A stretch of 64,000 nt of DNA from Anaspis maculata (Eukaryota; Arthropoda; Insecta; Coleoptera; Scraptiidae). Position 1 is the first letter of the stretch. Each line of letters opens with the position of its first letter. Both the position numbers and the translations under genes were made by a program. The notes beneath the pieces are model-generated. The model was not told the origin of the DNA. It saw only the letters and a program-made list of their open reading frames with translations, and did no database searches. This document shows positions 34,946 to 45,767 of this stretch, piece after piece. The stretch lies in assembly GCA_949128115.1 (NCBI GenBank), contig OX421964.1:20670892-20734891 (forward strand). The letters are read 5' to 3'.

Positions 34946-35479
34946 CTGTCATATGCTGCCTACACCTATAGACATTTTGAAAAGTAGTATACGGTCTGTT
35001 GAATGTTTGTTTGGTTGCATAATTATATTAGCATGAAAAATAGCAGCAGTTTATTTCTTGTCCATAATATTACTCGACAATTGCTCGTTTTTCTTTACAG
35101 TGGTCTAACAGTGAAATTTGTGAATTTCAGTGCCACAACTCCACAGTAATTTTTGGATAGAACGCTCTCCAGGGACGAAATCATAAAGGGGTGGGGAGGG
35201 GGGCTATACCGCCGACTAAATACTAAATGTCGACAGTAGTTGGCATTTCCAAGTGCCTAGTTTTGCAATGTCTATGGGCGAAGTCACCTGACCTAGCAAT
35301 GGATGTCTTCGCGGTGGGAGAACTTGAGGATACTTTTTTTTATTGAACCATGATTTTGTACAATCTATCCTATATTCTCTTGGACATTAGGTACGTTGAT
35401 TGATTAATTAATGAATAACTCAAATAAAAGTAAAATAAAATGAAATATCATGCGAGATGCTTCTCCAATAGCCCAAGAA
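34946..35479. other. Non-coding sequence, no gene seen
   Basis: AT-rich with a G-run near 35190-35205. Nothing recognised. Confidence 0.35.
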
Positions 35480-37077
35480 AAATAGATTTTGACCTCAAAG
35501 AAAATACTGTACTCGTCAAAATCACAGCTTTTGTTCAGAATTTTGTGCTCTTCCCAAATTTTTGAGTTTCAGAAAAATCCCAGCAGAGGCTTTTTTTTAG
35601 AGCTGTCAAAAATCTGAGAACTTATAATTCCGAACAATTTCAAATTAAGCTTGATTTTTCTTAAGATTTCAAGTATGCACAGTTATGTGGAGACTGCAAA
35701 TGTTGAGAATGAACATTTGAACAATCCTGAACCAAACACGATGAAAAATTTCATAGTTCTATTGGAATATTTCGATTTGTTCTGTCAAATGTATATGATA
35801 CAGGAAAAATGGTAAAAAAATCGCTAGAACCTTGGGAAAAATATAGACGTCCTGAAAATTCGACATTCTTTTCAGACTCGAATGCCCTACCACATACCCA
35901 AAATTGACAGGAATCCCACGCCGGGGTTTTGAGCTATCGGAGGGGGGGTAATCAATTGCAACTCAAAATGGAGGGGATAGAACCTATTAATCCATTGGAT
36001 GCAAAAACATCGCAATTCGACGAATCATATCTTGTTGATACCATTTTGGCACAAAAAGTGTACATCATTGTCAAGGGAGGTCGTGGGAGGGGCGAAGCTC
36101 GGCTAGGTGATTCTTCTTGTTTTCCTGGTTATATAGAACCGATCACGACAAGTTTGGTATCTTTCCCGATTAAATTCAAACTCCAGACCTTGAATCCGAT
36201 GTGTAAATTTCAATAAAAAGAAGTTTGAACAAGTTAACTTGAAAAAACTTGTTTTTTTCTTTGACAATTTTGACAGTTTTTTTTCACTGTTAGAGGTCTG
36301 AAATCCTCAAAAATATTTCAAGAGCCATTAGATTCAAGTGTCTTTTTTACGAAAATCATTCACTCAACGTATTCTTTGGTTTTTTGATATTGAAAAATCA
36401 ATTTGAACCTGTGAGTCGATCCTGCGCGGTGTCTACTAATAGTACAGGAAAAATAGTAAAAAAATCTGCAAAACCTCGGAAAAAATATGGACGTCCTGAA
36501 AATTTGATATTCTGTTCAGAATTGAGTGCTCTACAACATATCCAAAATCGTTAAAAATCGCACCCGGGGGTTTTGAGTTATTGGAGGGGGGGTAAAAAAT
36601 TGCAACTTAAAATGGAGGGGATGAAACCAGTCAATCCATTGGAAGCAGATACGTTATGATTGGACGCATCATATCCCGTTGATACCATTTTGACACAAAA
36701 AGTGTCGATTACTGTTGAAGGGGGGTCGTGGGGGGGCGAAGCTCTGCTAGGTGGTCCATTTTGTTTTTCTGGCCATGTAGAACCGATCACAACAAGTTTG
36801 GTATCTTTTCCCACTAAATCCAATCTCCTGAACTCGAATCCGATCTGTAAATTTGGATAAAAACAAGTTTGAACAAGTAAACTTGAAAAAACTTGTTTTT
36901 TCTTTGACAATTTTGACGAATTTCTTTTTCACTGTTAGAAGTGTTCATCTTCGAAAAATTTTCAGGGGTCATTAGATTGAAGTGTATTCTTCACGAAAAT
37001 CATCCACTCAATGTATAATTTTGTTTCTCGAGTTCAAAAAATCTATTTGAACCTGAGCCGGCTCGGCGCGTCGTCTA

Positions 37078-37480
37078 CTACTGACCAGAACACTACAGCA
37101 TGCACCTTGTAATGAAAATAGCTCAAACTTTCGAAGAGATAACAACTCATCTTTGAAAATTTGATTATCTGTGCAGAATTGAATTCTCTATAACATAAAC
37201 AAAACCGTCATGAATCGCACTGCTGGGTTTTAAGTTATTTGAGGGGAGAGGTAACAGTTCATAGAGCACGAATCTTGAGAAAACGTTATCCTTCTCCTCG
37301 AATAACTCAAAATCCTGCAGTGCGATTTATGGCGATTTTGTTCATGTTATAGAGAATTCAATTCTGCACATATAATCAAATTTTCAAAGATGAGTTGTTA
37401 TCTCTCCGAAAGTTTGAGCTATTTTCATTTAAAGGTGCATACTGTAGTGTTCTGGTCAGTAGTAGACGACGCGCCGAGCC
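37078..37480. mobile_element. Central MITE-like palindrome of the 3.8-kb foldback
   Basis: TGACCAGAACACTACAGCATGCACC (given here in two parts: TGACCAGAACACTA, CAGCATGCACC) opens at about 37083 and closes as its complement near 37465. It forms the apex of the large foldback. A shorter relative sits off-centre in the right arm (38088-38300), showing that this sequence moves independently. Confidence 0.6.
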
Positions 37481-38087
37481 GGCTCATGTTCAAATCGATT
37501 TTTTGAACCCGGGAAACAAAATAATATATAGGGTGGATGATTTTCGTGAAAAATACACTTCAATCTAATGACCCCTGAAAAGTTTTGGAAGATGAATACC
37601 TCTAGCAGTGGAATGAAAATTCTTCAAATTTGTCAGAGAAAAAACAAGTTTTCTCAAGTTAACTTGTTCAAACTTGTTTTCATCCAAATTTACACATCGG
37701 ACTCGAGTTCAGGAGATTGAATTTAGTCGGAAAAGATACCAAACTTGTCGTGATCGGTTCTACATGGCCAGAAAAACAAAATGGACCACCTAGCAGAGCT
37801 TCGCCCCCCCACGACCCCCCTTCAACAGTAATCGACACTTTTTGTGCCAAAATGGTATCAACAGGATATGATGCGTCGAATCATAACGTATTTGCTTCCA
37901 ATTGATTGACGGGTTTCATCCCCTCCATTTTGAGTTACAATTTTTTACCCCCCCTCCAATAACTCAGAACCCCCGGGTGCGATTTTTGGCGATTTTGGAT
38001 ATGTTGTAGAGCATTCAATTCTGAACAGAGTATCAAATTTTCAGGACGTCCATATTTATTCCGAGGTTGAAATCTATCTTTCTTGTA

Positions 38088-38300
38088 CTATAATGACCAG
38101 AACACTACAACATGCACCTGCAAATGAAAATAGCTCAAACTCAAAACCCTGCAAAGCGATTCATGGCGATTTGGTTTTATGTTATAGCAAATTCAGTTCT
38201 GCAGATATCCTCGAACTTTCAAAGATAAGTTATCATTTGTTCAATAGTTTGAGCTAGTTTTATTTGCAGGTGCATGTTGTAGTGTTCTGGTCATTAGTAG
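38088..38300. mobile_element. One-armed insertion of the TGACCAGAAC MITE
   Basis: TGACCAGAACACTACAACAT... opens at about 38094 and is mirrored by a copy ending TGTTCTGGTCA near 38294. The matching place in the left arm (about 36432-36445, CTACTAATAGTACAGG) is unoccupied, so the insertion came after the arms formed. Confidence 0.65.
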
Positions 38301-39276
38301 AAACCGCGCCGGATCGACTTACAGGTTCAAATTGATTTTTTAATATCAAAAAACAAAATAATACATCGAGTGGATGATTTTCGTAAAAAAGACACTTAAA
38401 TCTAATGGCCCTTGAAATATTTTCGAGGGATCCAGACCTCTAACAGTGAAAAAAAAACCGTCGAAATTGCCAAAGAAAAAAACAAGTTTTTCCTAGTAAC
38501 TTGTTCAAACTTGTTTCTATTCAAATTTACACATCGGATTCGAGGTCAGGAGTTCTAATTTAGTCGGAAGAGATACCAAACTTGTCGTGATCGGTTATAT
38601 GACCAGGAAAACAAAAAGAATCACCTAGCCGAGCTCCGCCCCTCCCACGATCCCCCCTCAACAATGATCGACACTTTTTGTGCCACAATGGTATAAACGA
38701 GATATGATGCGTCGAGTTGCGATGTATTTGCATCCAATGGATTAACGGGTTCAATCCCCTCCATTTTGAGTTGCAACTGATCACCCCCCCTCCAATAACT
38801 CAAAACCCCGGGGTGGGATTTCTGTCAATTTTGGGTATGTAGTAGGGCATTCAAGTCTGAACAGAATATAAAATTTTCAGGACGTCCATATTTTTCCCAA
38901 GGTTTTAGCGATTTTTTTTACTATTTTTCCTGTATCATATACATTTGACAGAAAAAATCAAATTATTCCAACAGAACTGGAAAATTTTTCATCGTATTTA
39001 GTTCAGAATTGTTCAAATGTTCATTCTCAACATTTGCAGTTTCCACATAACTGTGTATACTTGAAATCTCATGAAAAATTAAGCCTTATTTGAAATTGTT
39101 CAGAATTATCAGTTTTCAGACTTTTGACAGCTCTAAAAGAAAAGCCTCCGCTGGGATTTTTCTGAAACCCAAAAATTTGGAAAGAGCACAAAATTCTGAA
39201 CAAAACCTGTGATTTTCACGACTACAGTTTTTTTTTTGAGGTTGAAGTGATATTTCAGCTAAAATTCCTGTACTAC

Positions 39277-40412
39277 AATGAGAAAGGTCTCTTTCACCGT
39301 CAATGTTATTGTGTGACAACATGGAATTATAAGTTACATCTTAATCAAAACGGATGGGCAGGTCGTTAGGTTTAAAACGTTTAAGTCTACGCACTTCACC
39401 ATAATTATTCCACAAATCACTCGCGAGTCTGTTTGGATGCTCACTTAGTCTTTCGCAATATTTCTCACTATATCGGGCAATCTCGTCTCTGATTGAGGGA
39501 ATCTGCAGATCTTTCTCGATGATGTAATTTGGAACATACCACGGGGCATCAACTACGGCGCGCAGGACCTTGTTCTGGAAACGTTGGAGTATGTCGAGAT
39601 TAGAGGCCGTCACCCACAGTTGTATTCCATATGTCCAAACTGGTTTTAAAATGGCTTTATAAACTAGAAGTTTGTTGCCAAGAGATAGTTGGGATCTTCG
39701 ACCGATCATCCAGTACAGTTTCCTTAGTTTTAGTCCGAGCTGCTTCCTCTTCGTAAAGATGTGTTTGCGCCACGTTAAGCGTCTGTCTAGATGCATGCCT
39801 AGGTATCTTGCTTCTTCAGCTCGTGGTAGTTTTTGATTGTTCATCGACACTGGCCCTACGCATTGTGAATGTAACGTGGACCGATTTTTTCACATTGGCT
39901 CGCAGCCGCCATTTTGTTGACCATTTTTGGATTCTGTGGAGATTGTTTTGGAGCAGTTTTGAGGCAATAGATGAATCAACGTGGGAAGCAAGAACCGCAG
40001 TGTCGTCTGCATATGTGGCTGTCATCGCTGTTCGGTTGAGTGACAAGTCCGCAGTGAAGAGAAGATAGAGTACTGTAGACTGGTACAAACATTTGAAAAA
40101 AACGCCTAAAATTACCTTCTAGACGCATTTCATATAACATTTTGGTAACAAGTGTTTCTAGACTGAATAGACCCTTCTGAATCTGAGAATGCCTGTTACC
40201 AAGGCGAAATATTAACCGGAAGTGAGTTATCCACGATAGTTGAAGATGGCAACCAATTAGGCGGAAAGGATTGTTTTCTGCCGTATCTTTTTAACCGCTT
40301 CACCGGTTAAACGCAAATTTCATACAGATAGTTCTTAGGTACGTGTCCACGATTTGATGAAGAAGAACTTGAACAAGAGTATCCAGTGGCGTAGATACTA
40401 GTTGGTCGACTT
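39277..40412 (-). mobile_element. Jockey-type 3'-end chimera, copy 1
   Basis: Minus-strand, 1136-bp unit nearly identical to 45768-46909. It has a ~325-bp non-coding 5' part (about 40412-40089), then the end of a jockey-like reverse transcriptase, then a short 3' UTR ending GAGACCTTTCTCATT. No poly(A) is preserved. The 5' break (GTCGAC, 40405-40410) is the same in both copies. It lies directly against the 3.8-kb palindrome. Confidence 0.8.
39341..40088 (-). pseudogene. Jockey-like reverse transcriptase, C-terminal part, frameshifted
   Basis: The upstream frame (40088-39816) carries the RT catalytic motif TYADDTAVLASHVD (YADD at residues 26-29), followed by NNLHRIQKWSTKWRLRANVKKS, the finger/thumb region after motif C. 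The frame then shifts near 39850 into a 169-codon frame (39850-39341). That frame begins with MNNQKLPRAEEARYLGMHLD and contains YLGMHLDRRLTW, the usual post-catalytic box, and the conserved C-terminal region (KLLVYKAILKPVWTYGIQLW), ending FKPNDLPIRFD-stop. Endonuclease, ORF1 and the N-terminal RT are absent, so it cannot act alone. In active relatives the protein performs target-primed reverse transcription in the nucleus. Confidence 0.85.
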
Positions 40413-41285
40413 GACAAGTTAAGATTGGATGAATTATATGGACTTTTCTGCGTAAGACTATCATATCATTAACGCGACGTAAGTGGTTACAAGGTAAAAA
40501 AAAATAATTTATTGAAAAAAATGTCGAAGTCCTAAATGTCACTCAAAAATATCTCCGCGCAGTTGAGAAAAAATTTATTGTAGCTGTAATATGGCTTTGA
40601 TTTCATCTTTCAAGGTTTCTTCTTGTAGCGAAAACAATTCTCTAGGTTCCGAAAAAAAAACACTCTACATTAAAATAATAATAATATAACAACAGCAACT
40701 TTCCCGCGGGTATAGCCACATTTTTCAGTTTCAAGCTGGCTTACACCGAACATCAAACAAACTCGATTTTATAGTATTCAAGAAATGATAATTATGTCGA
40801 ATGCCTGACGTAAATGCGTGAAATAGTTGCAGTTATCAATCCTATTCAAAATTTCGAACATTGATGTATTCAACGTGAAAGTATCGTAAATTAAAAATCC
40901 ACAATTTTCAAGAGCAAATTATCATTTCTTTTCAATCAAAAATGCTCACAATCTTCTCAAATCAGAGCTTCAACATTGTATTTACGTATTAATAATGCAT
41001 TGGAAGTCTAGCACAGCACAGAAAGACTTTTACATTCTCTGCAAAAAATATCAAATTATTATTATTATAATTTCAAGTTCACTAGTAGTCAAAAATAAAT
41101 CGCATCTAGCTTACCATCCGTACTCTAAGTTTATTTTGTCCAATATTAGTTTCGTTAAAAACTCGTCTACTGATTTCCAAACAATAAATCGATAGTTATC
41201 CCGAATACCTACCGATAGGACCTATACCCATCTAAAATAATAGCAAAGTTATCTAGCACCTAAAGGGACTGAATACATAAGTTTA
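40413..41285. other. Non-coding sequence, no gene seen
   Basis: AT-rich, with ATT-rich patches near 40670-40690 and 41056-41070. No coding frame recognised. Confidence 0.35.
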
Positions 41286-41291
41286 TAAAAA

Positions 41292-41495
41292 TTACAGATC
41301 GTCCTCAGGGTCATACTCAACAAGGTGGGGTAGAATCTCACATGTTCTCCCCCTACAGAACTTACACATCTGCGAACAAGACAAGGAAGATCGCCTGCAT
41401 CTACATTTTAGACCGCAGTTCTTCTTGCAGTTGCAAGACACTATCTTCAAAATAGTCTCCGGAGCTGGAGGAAGATGCGTCTTGACGGGGACCAA
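41292..41495 (-). pseudogene. CXC (Tesmin/TSO1-like) domain fragment, C-terminal
   Basis: A 67-codon minus-strand frame with nine cysteines in the order CxC-x3-C-x3-CxC-x6-C-x3-C-x2-C-x4-C (residues 21-52). This spacing is close to the zinc-binding CXC (CRC) module of Tesmin/TSO1-like proteins. It is preceded by VPVKTHLPPAPETILKIV and ends in an acidic tail. In insects such a domain commonly ends large uncharacterised, multicopy and possibly transposon-related proteins; that association is from memory. A stop lies just upstream in frame, so this is the tail of a truncated gene or a last exon. It lies just outside the foldback at 41558. Confidence 0.6.
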
Positions 41496-41557
41496 CTACA
41501 CGTGGGTGCTCTCGCGTAGCCCACCGTGTTGTTTGTTTACACCTAGAGTACCTTATA

Positions 41558-43008
41558 GTTGCAGCGGTACGCTAGCAAAATAACCCTGATTCTGCATTTT
41601 GTGATACTGCAATGAAATTTGGCATATGCAGACTACGTAGAATTCCAAGTGATTTGACCCGCAGCACTCAAAAATTTGTCCATTAGGGGGCGACTGGGGG
41701 CCCCTCCAAATTTCAAGATGTCAGAGTTTTTACCATGCACCATTCAGTACCGCCCTATTTACCGTACAGGACCTAAACAACTTTGTTCTTGACCATCATA
41801 ACATTTTTCGTCATGTCAATTCCATTCTTCTTACAGAAAAAAATGATTCCTTTGTCTGGTCAACAAGTCGAGAAATATATATTTTTTTGGACCACAAATA
41901 GATTGTTGAGTCGTTTTTGTGTGATCATCGATAAATCCGCATCCCCTTTATTCATTTATGAAAACAAAAGTTTTGCTGTTCTATTCTTTAACGAAGGGGT
42001 GACATCAACTTACCATTATTTTCAACATTACCTATTTCAATGTTTTATCCCTAAAAATATGATTATTATTGTACTAATATATAGCTTGAAGTTTTCTTCA
42101 ACGGTTTGGATGATGAAACGGTCTCAGATTCCACTTGGAAGCCGTGCATATCAATTTTTCTGCAAGGCCGTCAAATTTGGCATTTTTGATTTTCTACCGG
42201 GAGCGGCCAAAATGTCAATACACACCACTCCGCCCAAGAGCACCGGTTGCGGTACTTCCGCACCAACTCTCATTTCAGTATCACAAAATGCAAAATTGTT
42301 AGGCGTGAATATCGTTTTCCGCTAGAGCTAACCGGTGCTCTTGGGCGGAGTGGTGTGTATTGACATTTTGGCCGCTCCCGCTAAAAAATAAAAAATGCCA
42401 AATTTGACGGCCTTGCAGAAAAATTATCATGTACGGCTTCCAGGTGGAATCTGAGGCAGTTTCATCATCCACATCGTTAAAGAGAACTTCAAGCTGTATA
42501 TTTGTATAACAATAATCATACTTACCGGGGTAAAACATTGAAAAAGGTAATGTTGAAAATAATGGTAAGTTGAAGTCACTTCTTTGTTGAAAAATAGCAC
42601 TGCAAAAGTTTTCTTTTCATAAATGAATCAAGGGGATGCGGATTTATGGATGATCGCACAAAAACTACTCAACAATCTATTGGTGGTCAAAAAAAAAAAT
42701 TATTCAATTTGTTGACCAGGCAAAGAAATTATTTTTTTTCTATAAGGAGAATGGAATTGACATGACGAAAAATGTTATGATGGTCAAGAACAAAGTTGTT
42801 TAGGTCTTGTACGGTAGATAGGGCGGTACTGAATGGCGCATGGGAAAAATTCAGACATCTTGAAATTTTGAGGGGCCCCCAGTCGCCCCCTAATGGACAA
42901 ATTTTTGAGTGCTGCGGGTCAAATCACTTGAAATTTTATGTAGTTTGCATATGCCAAATTTCATTGCAGTATCACAAAATGCAGAATCAAAAAGCGTACC
43001 GCTGCAAC
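41558..43008. mobile_element. 1.45-kb TA-flanked foldback with GTTGCAGCGGTACGC ends
   Basis: The left end is GTTGCAGCGGTACGC (41558) and the right end GCGTACCGCTGCAAC (43008), with TA outside each (41556-41557, 43009-43010). The arms are about 690 and 680 bp. The loop, about 42248-42329, itself contains CAGTATCACAAAATGCA, a copy of a subterminal word. The 180-codon frame at 41783-42325 lies entirely in the left arm and loop and is mirrored by broken frames in the right arm, so I treat it as spurious. A 135-bp MITE near 58743 shares the ACCGCTAG and TATCACAAAATGCAG words. Confidence 0.85.
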
Positions 43009-43092
43009 TATTAGCTATTATTATCTAGCGAAAACCCGAGGTTAATCCGAGGTCTAGGAGCCGCGATATTGCGTGGAATGACAGACACACAG

Positions 43093-43108
43093 ACGGACGG
43101 ACGGACGA
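43093..43108 (+). repeat. Short GGAC microsatellite
   Basis: CAGACGGACGGACGGACG, in a repeated context (CTAGCxAAAACCC...AATCCGA flanks at 43022 and 43167) just 5' of the retrotransposon. Confidence 0.8.
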
Positions 43109-43205
43109 ATAATGAAATAAAATATCTTTGTTGTTTGTACATCTAGAGTAGGTACCTGAGCTATCATCTAGCAAAAACCCAAGCGCAATCCGAAATTTAG
43201 TATGT

Positions 43206-45036
43206 TCTTTTAAACTTAGACTTAGACTTAGACTTAAACTTAGAAAAACTATGTTCTTTTCCCCAGTCACCAAAGAGGAAGTCAGGGGGATAATCTTGAA
43301 TATGGCCAACAAGGGTTCTACCGGGATGGATGAGGTTCCTGTGTCATTGCTTAAAAACTGTGTGGATGATTTTGCAGACTGTTTAGAGGTAATTATCAAT
43401 GGCTCGATTGTTGCTGGGAAGTTCCCGGATCAGTTAAAAACAGCGGTGACTATACCGATCCACAAAAAAGGTGGAGAAGAAGATGTCCAGAATTACCGGC
43501 CGGTGTCATTGCTGAGCGTTTTTTCGAAGGTCATCGAGAAGGCTGTGGTTAACAAAATAATGTTATTTCTGGAAAGTCAAAATATAATTGCTGATGAGCA
43601 GCATGGCTTCCGCAAGGGTCGATCAACGGAGACTGCTGCCGTTCAAATGGTGCAATACGTCTATGAAGGCCTTGATGCAGGCAATTTCGTGGCCGGGATC
43701 TTCTTCGACCTCACAGCGGCTTTTGATACGCTAGAGAGAAAGTATGTGGGTGAAAAGTTGAATAATATGGGAATTCGTGGAAGTGTGAATGAATGGGTAA
43801 TGTCATATCTGGATGGTAGAAAATTTAAGGTGAAAGTGGGAGAAGGGTGGTCAGAAGTGCATGGGGCTGACACTGGCACCCCTCAGGGGGGAGTTGCGGG
43901 GCCTAGTGTATTTCTGCTGTATGTGAATGACCTCCCCGACCATATCAGCCATGGCAAAGTAATAATGTACGCTGACGACACCACTATTCTGTTGTCAGCA
44001 AGAACAATGGATGAACTGCACGATCAGTTATCATTGACGATAAAGGAATTCAATGACTGGTGTACCTCAAATCGACTAATGTTAAATTATGACAAGACAG
44101 TTTTATTGAATTTCAAAACCAAGCAGAATAAATCAAATACGAATACCATTATCCCGTGCGGCAATGTTACCCTTAAAAATTCTAGCTCGACCAGATTTCT
44201 GGGCATCGTTGTGGACGAGAATGTAGACTGGGGCCGTCACATTGATGGTGTGTGCAAGAGGGTAGCTTAGCTTAATTTTGCTATAACAATACTCAAGAAT
44301 AACCTGGACCGGAACTATGTACTGAATGTGTATTTCGCGATGGTGTATCCGGTGATTTCATACAATATCATTGTGTGGGGATGCGGTGGTACTATTGAGA
44401 GACTTTTTGTACTACAAAAAAGAGTAGTGCGCAACATCTTCGGCATGAGGCCTAGGGAGACCTGTCGGGGGGTTTTCAGAGACAGTGGCATACTGACGGT
44501 GACTTGTATTTACCTGTGTAAATTATTGACTCATATATATCAGAGCAGAAGGGGGCTGACGTTGCATAGTGACAAGCATGAGTATCTGACAAGAAACAGG
44601 GCTAAGATATGTGTCGACAAAGTAAATAGGGCACTAACAAAGAGATCACCCAAATATGCTGGAAGCGCATATTTCAATAAGCTGCCTTCGCACATAGCCA
44701 ACGTTGCAACGTTAACAGAATTTAAAACAAACCTTAAAGTATACCTTACCAAGAACTGTTGAGCTGTTGAACTGTTGAACTGTCTCAATGAGTACATGGC
44801 AACCTAAGACCAGGCTCGATATAAATATGCATTCGTGGAGTCAGTCCACTGCTGTGATATGCTTGTTATTGTTGATGTTAATGTTTTTGTCCATATTCTG
44901 TCTATTTCTTCGTGTATCTATTTATTATTTATTGTAGACCTATGTATATACTATTTACCTTGAAAACTGACGTGGCTGTGATTTCAATGGAGTAATCTTT
45001 GAGCTGAATAAATTATTTATTATTTATTATTATTAT
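43206..45036 (+). mobile_element. 5'-truncated CR1/jockey-type retrotransposon with ATT-rich tail
   Basis: The plus-strand element starts within the reverse transcriptase region and runs through a 3' UTR (44763-45000) to GAATAAATTATTTATT followed by an ATT-rich tail (to about 45036). CTTAGACTTAGACTTAGACTTA repeats (two parts of this at 43217-43243) lie at the 5' boundary. TATGTTCTTTT occurs on both sides of them (about 43200 and 43249), a possible slippage or target-site relic. The tail type matches the fragment at 3152-3785. Non-autonomous: no endonuclease or ORF1. Confidence 0.85.
43251..44762 (+). pseudogene. Reverse transcriptase of the 43.2-kb retrotransposon (one in-frame stop)
   Basis: The frame opens at 43251 and carries the non-LTR RT motifs in order: GSTGMDEVP (22-30), IPIHKKGG and NYRPVSLL (67-88), EQHGFRKGRSTE (116-127), FFDLTAAFDTL with the first catalytic Asp (151-161), TPQGGVAGP (210-218), YADD (240-243), LNYDKT (278-283) and FLGIVVD (316-322). 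At 44268-44270 a TAG interrupts it. The same frame continues as LNFAITILKNNLDRNYVLNVYF and on to 44762 (FNKLPSHI, VYLTKNC-stop). The C-terminal half (44328-44762) is intact. The stop, plus absence of the N-terminal endonuclease, makes it inactive, but the little decay implies fairly recent insertion. Confidence 0.9.
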
Positions 45037-45767
45037 TTATAGTAGCTGAGATATTGCCGGACACTGCAGACGGCAATAGCAAGAACAAACTAACCATAGA
45101 GGAAAATTGCGAAACTGTACCTAGTACCTACTCATACGAGTATTCCCGGACAAGATTTAGTCAGTACGATGCTGTGCATACTGAACGTAGGATCAATTAT
45201 TACAGATCAAGTTCTAGGTTAATAATGTTGAAGTGATTTTCCCCATATAATGCGTTTGACGTAACTTCGTAGAATCCTTATTGGAATTGCTGGACAATTC
45301 ACAATGGAGCTAAAAGATACGTCATTTTGAAGCTAAAACTGTAGGGAATCGACTGCATATAATAATACAAAGTGATATTCAGTGGTCGATGCGAAAGTAA
45401 GATGTTAACTGAAGCATAAGAAAAAAAACACGAAAAAAGTGTCATTATCAAGAAATTAAGTCTGTTAGTGTCAAATTTTGGACAAAAGCTATCCCATATC
45501 ATTCACTTCAATTCATTATCTTTCATTCAAGACCAAGATAAGAGAAATCGATTGGGTGGTTGAGAACTAGGAGCATTTTTAAGCGGAAAGTGCATTTTGA
45601 GTTGTCTTCATCTTTGCCTGTCAAAAAAACAATGACGCACACGGGGGAAAGTTGGGGACTTTTTGTATGTTATACAGCAAAGTCTAGTGAACCTAAAACT
45701 GAAGAGATTGACCGTGTTTCAATTTGTTTCATGTTTTGCCGTTTTTTCGACTAAAAAGCCTGGGCTA
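45037..45767. other. Non-coding sequence, no gene seen
   Basis: The first bases (GTAGCTGAGATATTGCCGGACAC) resemble 43051-43080 (GAGCCGCGATATTGCGTGGAATG), suggesting that the retrotransposon landed in or next to a copy of that repeat. Otherwise unrecognised. Confidence 0.4.

Larger units (their letters stand above)
35480..39258. mobile_element. 3.8-kb compound palindrome with tandem units in each arm
   Basis: The largest foldback in the window, centred near 37270. Each arm has an outer ~310-bp segment, then two diverged tandem units of ~640 bp (left arm about 35799-36441 and 36442-37077), then a central segment. Each unit starts TACAGGAAAAATxGTAAAAA and contains GACGTCCTGAAAATT, GTTTTGAGxTATxGGAGG, GGTxGTGGGxGGGxCGAAGCTC and a GAACAAGTxAACTTGAAAA hairpin. 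The right arm mirrors this (about 37480-38085 and 38310-38940). All apparent ORFs here (for example 36578-36910 minus and 37717-37905 plus) are arm reflections. No transposase seen. Confidence 0.8.

Noticed and set aside
41783..42325. 180-codon plus-strand open frame inside the 41.6-kb foldback
   Set aside because: It lies wholly in one arm and loop, the mirrored arm has it broken, and its composition (Phe/Ile/Lys-rich) shows no domain.
43025..43399. 124-codon minus-strand frame over the retrotransposon 5' edge
   Set aside because: Antisense to the reverse transcriptase and including microsatellite-derived residues.
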